Shown: positions 57,573 through 64,000 of the stretch, piece after piece
How positions within the stretch are numbered: position 1 is the first letter of the stretch
Layout of the letters: every line of letters starts with the position of its first letter
Assembly (NCBI GenBank): GCA_943349825.1
Contig: CALQZQ010000005.1
Coordinates: 1-64,000, forward strand
DNA from: Candidatus Peribacteria bacterium
GTDB taxonomy: Bacteria > Patescibacteriota > Gracilibacteria > UBA1369 > 2-02-FULL-48-14
Length of the DNA stretch: 64,000 bases
Direction: 5' to 3'
Notes under the pieces: model-generated
Seen by the model: only the letters and a program-made list of their open reading frames with translations
Databases searched by the model: none
Told to the model about the DNA's origin: nothing
Translations under genes and position numbers: made by a program

Positions 57573-57626
57573 TTGACTAAAGTTCGGTCTCCGCTAAGAT
57601 TAGCACTGCTCAATTGCAAGTGCTAA
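57573..57626 (+). promoter_or_regulatory. groESL promoter with CIRCE-like operator
   Basis: TTGACT-17 bp-AAGATT; TTAGCACTG-N9-AAGTGCTAA at 57600-57626 vs consensus TTAGCACTC-N9-GAGTGCTAA. Confidence 0.88.
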
Positions 57627-57645
57627 TTTTAGTAACCCAAACCTT

Positions 57646-57918
57646 ATGAAACTTCAACCGCTGGCCGGCTATGTGGTGGTACGCCGCATGGAAGAGCCTT
57701 CTAAAACTGCTTCAGGTATTATTTTAACTGATTCGGCTAAGGAGAAGCCGCAACGAGGAACGGTGGTGGCAGTAGGTGCGGGTAAGGAAGGGAAGAGTGC
57801 GCAAGTGATGGAAGGGCAAACGGTGCTGTTTAAAAAATACGGACCCACGGAAGTGGAAGTAGATGGGGAAGAGCTGTTGCTTTTGGAAGAAGACGACATT
57901 TTGGCGATTATTCAATAA
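57646..57918 (+). CDS. groES: Co-chaperonin GroES
   Basis: [46 protein letters not shown]. Confidence 0.97.
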   Translation: MKLQPLAGYVVVRRMEEPSKTASGIILTDSAKEKPQRGTVVAVGAGKEGKSAQVMEGQTVLFKKYGPTEVEVDGEELLLLEEDDILAIIQ

Positions 57919-57931
57919 TTCTTTAAATTTT

Positions 57932-59560
57932 ATGGCAAAAAATATTACTTTCGATGACTTGGCTCGACAGAAAATTCTGTCCGGAGCTCAACAATTGGCT
58001 GCGGTGGTGAGGCTCACCATGGGGCCCAAGGGTCGCAATGTGCTTTTGGAAAAGAAATATGGAGGTTCGCTCATCACCAACGATGGAGTGACCATCGCGA
58101 AGGAAATCGACTTGAAGGACCCCGAAGAAAATATGGGAGCTCAGCTCGTGAAGGAAGTCGCGACTCGCACTAACGACGTGGCCGGAGACGGAACCACGAC
58201 GGCAACGGTGCTCGCGGCGGCTTTGCTAGAAGAAGGCATTCGCAATGTGGTGGCCGGAGCGAATCCGGTGCTGCTGAAGCACGGAATGGATAAGGCGCTC
58301 GCCAAGGTGGTGGAGAAGCTACTCGCCATGTCCAAACCTGTAAAAACAAAGAAAGAAATCGCGCAAGTGGCGACCATTTCCGCTCAAGACGCCGAAGTGG
58401 GTGAGGTGATTGCCGAGCTCATGGACAAGGTGGGCCACGACGGCGCCATCACGGTGGAGGAAACCAAGCACGGGTTTGGAATCTCCATGAAAGTGGTGGA
58501 AGGAATGCAATTCGACAACGGTTACATCACGCCTTACATGGTCACGGACACGGCGCGCATGGAAGCGGTGTACGAAGATGTGCCCTTGCTGATCACGGAC
58601 AAAAAAATCAGCAGTTTTAAAGAGTTGCTTCCACTTTTGGAGGCACTGGTTCAATCCGGCAAAAAAGAACTTGTGATCCTCGCCGAAGATGTGGAAGGAG
58701 ACGCGCTCTCCAACTTCATTGTGAACAAGCTGCGTGGTGGGCTTTCCGTGCTGGCCATCAAGGCGCCTGGATTTGGGGAACGCCGCAAGGAAATGCTGAA
58801 GGACATTGCGGGGCTCACGGGGGGAACCGTGGTTTCTGAAGAAATTGGCATGAAACTCGAGACTACCACTGTGGAACATTTGGGGCGTGCCGGCAAAGTG
58901 CTCGCGACCAAGGACATGACCATGATTGTGGATGGAAAGGGGAAGGCCTCTGCCATTGACGCTCGTGTGGCGGAAATCAAAGCGGGGATGGAACACAGCA
59001 AGTCTGATTTTGATAAAGAAAAAATGATGGAACGCGTGGCCAAACTCTCCGGTGGAGTCGGAGTGATTGAAGTGGGCGCCGCGACGGAAATTGAAATGAA
59101 GGAGCGTAAAACTCGCATCGAAGATGCACTCAATGCCACCAAGGCGGCGGTGAAGGAAGGAATTGTGGCTGGAGGAGGCAGCGCTTTGCTGCATGCGGCG
59201 AAAGTCCTGGAAGGTTTCCGTGGCAGCAATGCCGACGAAGCGATTGGTGCGAAGCTGGTGATGAGCGTTCTTTCCATGCCCACTCGCCAGATTGCCGAGA
59301 ACGCTGGCAAGCACGGGGAAGTGATCGTGACGGAGATCCTTAAAAACTCGAGTGAATCGTTCGGTTACGACGCTTTGAAGGACGAATTCGTGGACATGTT
59401 TGAAGCGGGAATCGTGGACCCCACCATGGTGACTCGCAGCGCGCTGGAAAATGCGGTGTCTGTGGCCGGAACGGTTTTGACCACCGGCGCCGTAGTGACC
59501 GATATTCCTGAAGAAAAATCAGCGGGCGGCGGTATGCCCGATATGGGCGGGATGATGTAA
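57932..59560 (+). CDS. groEL: Chaperonin GroEL
   Basis: [43 protein letters not shown]...GMPDMGGMM; start moved to internal ATG. Confidence 0.98.
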   Translation: MAKNITFDDLARQKILSGAQQLAAVVRLTMGPKGRNVLLEKKYGGSLITNDGVTIAKEIDLKDPEENMGAQLVKEVATRTNDVAGDGTTTATVLAAALLEEGIRNVVAGANPVLLKHGMDKALAKVVEKLLAMSKPVKTKKEIAQVATISAQDAEVGEVIAELMDKVGHDGAITVEETKHGFGISMKVVEGMQFDNGYITPYMVTDTARMEAVYEDVPLLITDKKISSFKELLPLLEALVQSGKKELVILAEDVEGDALSNFIVNKLRGGLSVLAIKAPGFGERRKEMLKDIAGLTGGTVVSEEIGMKLETTTVEHLGRAGKVLATKDMTMIVDGKGKASAIDARVAEIKAGMEHSKSDFDKEKMMERVAKLSGGVGVIEVGAATEIEMKERKTRIEDALNATKAAVKEGIVAGGGSALLHAAKVLEGFRGSNADEAIGAKLVMSVLSMPTRQIAENAGKHGEVIVTEILKNSSESFGYDALKDEFVDMFEAGIVDPTMVTRSALENAVSVAGTVLTTGAVVTDIPEEKSAGGGMPDMGGMM

Positions 59561-59584
59561 AGTTATTGCAAACGTGTAGCTGAA

Positions 59585-59608
59585 AAACCCTCCCTAGGGA
59601 GGATTTTT
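59585..59608 (+). terminator. Rho-independent terminator of groESL
   Basis: CCTCCCTAGGGAGG followed by ATTTTTCTTT. Confidence 0.85.
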
Positions 59609-59712
59609 CTTTAGTGTCGTCGGAACTCCGACAGCGTTATTTTTCAGGTTTGTTTCCATGTTCTCAGGTGCAGGTTTTGTAGGTCTTTGCTAGCCTTTAG
59701 AAAGCTGATAAA

Positions 59713-59955
59713 ATGCTTATGAAACTGCTTTTTACGAAGCATGCGCTGGAGAGAATGGATGAGCGTGGTATCGCTCATTCGGAAGTCCGGGATGCATTGC
59801 ACTTTCCACTCAAGGTCAATCGACAAAATGATCTGTATGTGGCTAAACGAATTCGTGCAAATGGCCATCTCCTGATTGTGGTTCATCTCGTCCAAGAAGG
59901 GTTCGTTCGCGTCATTACTGTAATTGATACTTCCAAAGTTTCTAAATATCTCTGA
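59713..59955 (+). CDS. DUF4258-like protein (putative toxin)
   Basis: LFTKHALERMDERGIAHSEVRDAL. Confidence 0.7.
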   Translation: MLMKLLFTKHALERMDERGIAHSEVRDALHFPLKVNRQNDLYVAKRIRANGHLLIVVHLVQEGFVRVITVIDTSKVSKYL

Positions 59956-59956
59956 T

Positions 59957-60145
59957 ATGCCCTCCATCTCCTACGATCCCGAAGTCAACATCTTGAGTAT
60001 TCGTCTCAAGCGTGTGAAGAGTGTTGATAGTGAGCTCAAAGGCAATGTGGTGCTTGATTACGACGCCAAGGGCCAACTCACGAATATTGATGTGATGAAT
60101 GTGAACTTGGAAGACGTGGCAGATTTAGCCTCAGTTAAAAAGTAG
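59957..60145 (+). CDS. DUF2283-like protein (putative antitoxin)
   Basis: MPSISYDPEVNILSIRLKRVKSVDSELKGNVVLDYDAKGQLTNIDVMN; start at internal Met. Confidence 0.7.
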   Translation: MPSISYDPEVNILSIRLKRVKSVDSELKGNVVLDYDAKGQLTNIDVMNVNLEDVADLASVKK

Positions 60146-60271
60146 GTTGGCCTCAGTAAGCCATTAAATCGATCAAAAAGTCTGTGCGCACAGACTTTGC
60201 GCTTGCATCTGTTCAGCCGCTTGTAAAAAAGCCCTTTTTTTGCTATACTTATAAGATTTAAAAACAAAAAA

Positions 60272-60562
60272 ATGTCTTTCGATCGCGCCCAACAAGTCAA
60301 AGCGCTGGCTCTCCGTGTGGCTCTCAGCCCGTCTTTTCAGCACTTCTACAACAGCAAAGCTGCTCCTGAAGTGTGGGAGAAATTGGTGGCTACTTGGGAC
60401 GATGACACAGTGCACACGATGGGCCTGATTTTGGACGAAGAAGATTCTATGCGCAAAGAAGTGATCACTAGCACTTTGAGAAAAAAGAAAGTCAATCAGA
60501 CCAAATTGCTACAGAGAATTGAACAATTGCGCATGAAAGCACATGAATCTAATCAAAACTGA
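60272..60562 (+). CDS. Hypothetical protein upstream of pilT
   Basis: 96 aa intact ORF, 2 nt from next gene. Confidence 0.6.
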   Translation: MSFDRAQQVKALALRVALSPSFQHFYNSKAAPEVWEKLVATWDDDTVHTMGLILDEEDSMRKEVITSTLRKKKVNQTKLLQRIEQLRMKAHESNQN

Positions 60563-60564
60563 CC

Positions 60565-61545
60565 ATGGTTGTTGAGATCACTCCTCCAGTACCAACGCCA
60601 GAAGTGCCACCGGTAGCTCCAGCGGCGCCTACTACTACGCCGCCTTTAGAGGAACTGGATTTTAACTCTTTAGCGAAAAAAGCTGGCCTCGGTTGGCTGT
60701 ATGACACTTTTGGTGGGGACGATACGCTGCTTGCCTATATACAAAACCATCCGGGAGATTTGGAGACTACCATGCGTATGTTTGGTACAGAAGAATCCAG
60801 CATAGATACGGCAGAGGAACTCAAGCTTTTTGATATAACCCGCAAAATGGGGCTTTTAATCATTGCTCAATTTAAATCATTTGGGCAGAAACCATCAAAT
60901 TCGGCGGAGACTGTTGGCGCGGATACTACACTTTTGGAGCAACTCAAAGACAAGGGAAAAACTCTGACTTTCCCTGATTTTAAAAGCTTTTGGACGACTA
61001 AAGGTGGTTTGGAAGCCCCTTTGTTTTTGGACAGCCTGCCTCACGCCATTTGGAGGGGGGAGCCGCATTTTGATTGGCCAAAACTCGAGACTTTTTTGGG
61101 TGCAAACAAAGGCCCTGAGGCGCTTAAACTGTGGCCCGAAATGCTTCCTCCTGCAGGTTCTCGTGTGGTGATGGATCAAACTCCAGAAGCTTTGAAGGCG
61201 ATTGTGGATGCTCCTGCCCATGCGACTCTGCTCGAACCTATGGGCCTCAAACTGGTTTTGGTGGCGCCCGGAACTGTTCCTGCCGCGCCAAAAGAGAATG
61301 AAATTCAAATCGTGGGACTGCAAGATGTTGAACCCATGACCGTGGACGCTGCGAAAGCGGCGATGCCTCTCTGGGACGAAGCTACGGTGCCCACTCAATT
61401 TGAAGGTGCTCCCAAGACTTTGGCCACCATTCAAGCTTTGAAAGAAAAGGAACCTTATAGTACCCCCGAGGATATTTGCAAGAAGGTGGGTCTTACGACT
61501 CCCGATCAGCCTTTCCTCGATTTCTTAAAAACCGTTCACGCCTAA
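60565..61545 (+). CDS. Hypothetical protein upstream of pilT
   Basis: 326 aa intact ORF with Pro-rich N-terminus. Confidence 0.6.
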   Translation: MVVEITPPVPTPEVPPVAPAAPTTTPPLEELDFNSLAKKAGLGWLYDTFGGDDTLLAYIQNHPGDLETTMRMFGTEESSIDTAEELKLFDITRKMGLLIIAQFKSFGQKPSNSAETVGADTTLLEQLKDKGKTLTFPDFKSFWTTKGGLEAPLFLDSLPHAIWRGEPHFDWPKLETFLGANKGPEALKLWPEMLPPAGSRVVMDQTPEALKAIVDAPAHATLLEPMGLKLVLVAPGTVPAAPKENEIQIVGLQDVEPMTVDAAKAAMPLWDEATVPTQFEGAPKTLATIQALKEKEPYSTPEDICKKVGLTTPDQPFLDFLKTVHA

Positions 61546-61554
61546 CCCCCTTTT

Positions 61555-62616
61555 ATGGACATCAACGTTTATCTCAAGCAAGTCGTCGACAGCAATGCGC
61601 CGGACCTTCATCTGAAGGTGGGGCGAGTGCCGATGGTGCGCTTACCCAACGGTGAGCTCTATGAAATGGAGAATGCGGAGTTGGTGACCGCTCAAGTGAT
61701 TGAAGAACTGATCAAACAGATCTTGAGCGAAGAACATTTTAAGCTTTTTAAAGAAAAACAAGAAGTGGATACCTCTTACGCCGTGATGGGCGTGGGACGT
61801 TTTCGTGTGAATGTGTTCTGGGACACGGAAGGGCCCGCTGTGGCTTTTCGTGCCATTCCGATGGAAATTCCTTCTTTGGAATCGCTCGGCTTGCCGTCGA
61901 TTTTGAAGGAGTTCACGCAAAAATCCAAAGGACTCTTTGTGGTGACCGGGCCTACGGGTTCCGGTAAATCCACGACTTTGGCCGCGATGGTGAACGAAAT
62001 CAACCGCACTCGACGTGTGCATATTATTACCATTGAAGATCCGATTGAGTTTGTGCACGCCAGCAAATTGGCGCTGATGACTCAACGTGAAGTGGGAACG
62101 CACACCATGTCTTTCCCCAACGCTATTCGTGCGGCGCTTCGTGAAGATCCGAATGTGATTCTGGTCGGAGAAATGCGCGATTTGGAAACGATTTCGGCCG
62201 CCATCACTTTGGCGGAAACGGGTCACTTGGTGTTGGCGACTCTGCACACGCAGGACGCGGCCCAGACCATCGACCGTATGATCGATATTTTTCCTCCGAA
62301 CCAGCAAAGCCAGGTTCGAGCTCAGCTCTCTACTACGCTGATCGGGGTGATGGCGCAACGCCTCATTCCTCGTGCCGACAACAACGGCCGTGTGCTCGCC
62401 GTGGAAATCCTGGTGCGCAACGACGCGATCACCAACTGTATTAAAGAAGGAAACACCCATCAGATCTACTCCATGATGCAGATCGGTAAGGCCGACGGCA
62501 TGGTGACACTGGATTCCTCGCTGGCAGAACTTTACAAGCAAGGCTTCATCACCGAAAACGACATGCTGCTTCGTGCTCACGACCCTGAACTCATCGCTAA
62601 CTTGATTCAAGGATGA
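61555..62616 (+). CDS. pilT: Type IV pilus retraction ATPase PilT
   Basis: VTGPTGSGKSTTLAAMVNEIN, HIITIEDPIEFVH, LVGEMRDLETISAAITLAETGHLVLATLHT. Confidence 0.95.
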   Translation: MDINVYLKQVVDSNAPDLHLKVGRVPMVRLPNGELYEMENAELVTAQVIEELIKQILSEEHFKLFKEKQEVDTSYAVMGVGRFRVNVFWDTEGPAVAFRAIPMEIPSLESLGLPSILKEFTQKSKGLFVVTGPTGSGKSTTLAAMVNEINRTRRVHIITIEDPIEFVHASKLALMTQREVGTHTMSFPNAIRAALREDPNVILVGEMRDLETISAAITLAETGHLVLATLHTQDAAQTIDRMIDIFPPNQQSQVRAQLSTTLIGVMAQRLIPRADNNGRVLAVEILVRNDAITNCIKEGNTHQIYSMMQIGKADGMVTLDSSLAELYKQGFITENDMLLRAHDPELIANLIQG

Positions 62617-63431
62617 ACGTCAACCGTCTCTTCATCAATCTGGCCGACCCCGTGCTCTTCCAAAGTTTTGGAGGAGAAGAAGCGTGGACGAAAGTGTCTG
62701 CACCCACCGGGGCGAAAGTTTTTGTGGAGGACGAACACAGCCAGGATTTTTACTATATTTTCTCGGGCAGTGTGAGTGTGGAGAAATCCCTCAAGGATGA
62801 ATCTAAGACGCAAAAACACATCGCCACTTTGGGTGAAGGGGATTTTTTTGGGGAAGGAGCTTTGCTTTCTGATAAAACTAGAGCAGCGACGGTAACGGCT
62901 CTCACCGATACCGTGCTTCTTAAGCTTTCTCAGAAAAATTTCGAGTCGCTGGTGGTGAAAGACCCTCAGGCGGCGGTCGGAATCATTTTAGGCATTGTGA
63001 AAGTGCTCAATGCGAGGCTTCAAGACACTAATGAACGTCTGGTCGTGCTGCATCACGTGGCTCAATTGGTGCGCGAGCATCAAGGGGATCACGCGGCCGT
63101 CCTTCAGTCTATTTTTAAAGAACTGGAGGGCGTCACGCATCACGGCATGTTGGCTCTGTTTGGAGGGGACGGAGTGGTCCAACTCCAAACAGATGCCACA
63201 GACCCTGGTTTTCTCGATTCGCTGATGCAAGGCTTGCCCACAGTGGCGCCTGCCCTCGCGAAACCGGATGCACCGGAATCCCTAGTGGATGGCAATCGCC
63301 TCTACGTAGGAGTGCGTAATATTCAAGGCCAAGTCGTCGCGACTTTGGGCGCACAAACCTGTGCCGGCTGCCAAGAACAAGACGCGCATTTACTGCTCAC
63401 GATCGCTGAGCAAATGGGGCATTTGATTTAG
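62613..63431 (+). CDS. Cyclic-nucleotide-binding domain protein
   Basis: AKVFVEDEHSQDFYYIFSGSVSVEKS...LGEGDFFGEGALLSDKTRAATVTALTDTVLLKLS; overlaps pilT stop. Confidence 0.85.
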   Translation: MNVNRLFINLADPVLFQSFGGEEAWTKVSAPTGAKVFVEDEHSQDFYYIFSGSVSVEKSLKDESKTQKHIATLGEGDFFGEGALLSDKTRAATVTALTDTVLLKLSQKNFESLVVKDPQAAVGIILGIVKVLNARLQDTNERLVVLHHVAQLVREHQGDHAAVLQSIFKELEGVTHHGMLALFGGDGVVQLQTDATDPGFLDSLMQGLPTVAPALAKPDAPESLVDGNRLYVGVRNIQGQVVATLGAQTCAGCQEQDAHLLLTIAEQMGHLI

Positions 63432-63475
63432 GTATAACGCGGCGCGTCACTTCTGAGCACTTTCTTTATCTGCAA

Positions 63476-63497
63476 AAGTCTCCCCGTGGGGAGTTTT
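63476..63497. terminator. Rho-independent-like terminator
   Basis: AAGTCTCCCCGTGGGGAGTTTT. Confidence 0.75.
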
Positions 63498-63533
63498 ACA
63501 GGTTGAGTTTTGATCATTTCCTGACGTGCCCCG

Positions 63534-63953
63534 TTATGTCAGTTCCAGCACATAAGTGTCCCGCCATTTGCCTCGAACTTCTTTGTCCTTGTCGATGCGC
63601 TGCACAATGCTGAGGCCCAATTTTTCTAGTACGTGGCGCGATTTTTCATTTTCAACATCACAGGTGGCGCGGAAATGCACGATCCCTAATTCCTGTTTTG
63701 CCCAAGTCATGAGGCCTTGGGCTGCTTCAGTGGCATAGCCATTGCCCCAATGGTTTTTATCAAAACAGTAGCCAAAAGTGCCGATGCCGTTTTCAAGGGT
63801 GATTCCTGTGCCGCCAATCAAAGTGCCGGTTTCTTTAAGAGTCACGGCGACTTCGAATACTTTTCTATCTTTTTCTTTTTGATGTTTTAGTTCCTTTTCA
63901 AGAAACTCGCGAGTTGCTGTTTCCGTGTTGGGGCCCCAGTCCATGAATTCCAC
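63534..63953 (-). CDS. GNAT-family N-acetyltransferase (RimJ/RimL-like)
   Basis: GYCFDKNHWGNGYATEAAQGLMTWAKQELGIVHFRATCDVENEKSRHVLEKLG; may extend past the internal Met chosen. Confidence 0.9.
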   Translation of the reverse strand: MEFMDWGPNTETATREFLEKELKHQKEKDRKVFEVAVTLKETGTLIGGTGITLENGIGTFGYCFDKNHWGNGYATEAAQGLMTWAKQELGIVHFRATCDVENEKSRHVLEKLGLSIVQRIDKDKEVRGKWRDTYVLELT

Positions 63954-64000
63954 TACCTCTGGGTCGCTTCCGTAGGAATGTACTGTTTCAAAGTCGGAAG

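Noticed and set aside
1-64000. CRISPR arrays, rRNA genes, clear tRNA genes
   Set aside because: None found on reading both strands; the regularly oriented repeats at 15.7-21.8 kb are spaced by whole genes, not spacers.

Overview
The window reads as a 64 kb chromosomal segment of a bacterium using the standard genetic code. Gene content (PilT, RNase Y, GroES/EL, lamin-tail and CARDB secreted proteins, many small lipoproteins) suggests Patescibacteria/CPR, but that is inference. Layout: (1) 0-5.7 kb: SNF2-helicase C-terminus (cut by the window edge), a type III-like Mod and a Res; (2) 6.3-12.7 kb: phage-like block with XRE regulator, terminase large and small subunits, two DNA methylases (one with a ParB-like N-terminus) and a multi-zinc-ribbon protein, but no capsid or portal; (3) 12.8-15.6 kb: a Pycsar-type pair (PycTM-like effector plus nucleotide cyclase) next to a TIGR04141/DUF6119-like protein; (4) 15.7-21.9 kb: an array in which a ~26 bp repeat, always in the same orientation (core TACTAGACCCGAGTGGCCAGCCAAT), separates one- or two-gene units even where the genes flip strand; it looks like an integron cassette array but lacks canonical attC boxes and has no integrase in view; (5) 23-33.4 kb: a long copper-resistance cluster with a CsoR box; (6) 35.8-38.4 kb: two inverted copies of a ~280-300 bp double-hairpin element flanking two genes, with conserved loops but different, self-complementary stems; (7) 38.4-64 kb: mostly housekeeping genes (pepA, bcp, sodB, trxB, rny, groES/EL with a CIRCE-like element, pilT), two paralogous ECF sigma/membrane-partner pairs, a Fic locus and a DUF4258/DUF2283 pair. 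Strongest candidates for undescribed systems: the cassette-like array and the double-hairpin element. All family calls come from reading translated sequence; no searches were run.
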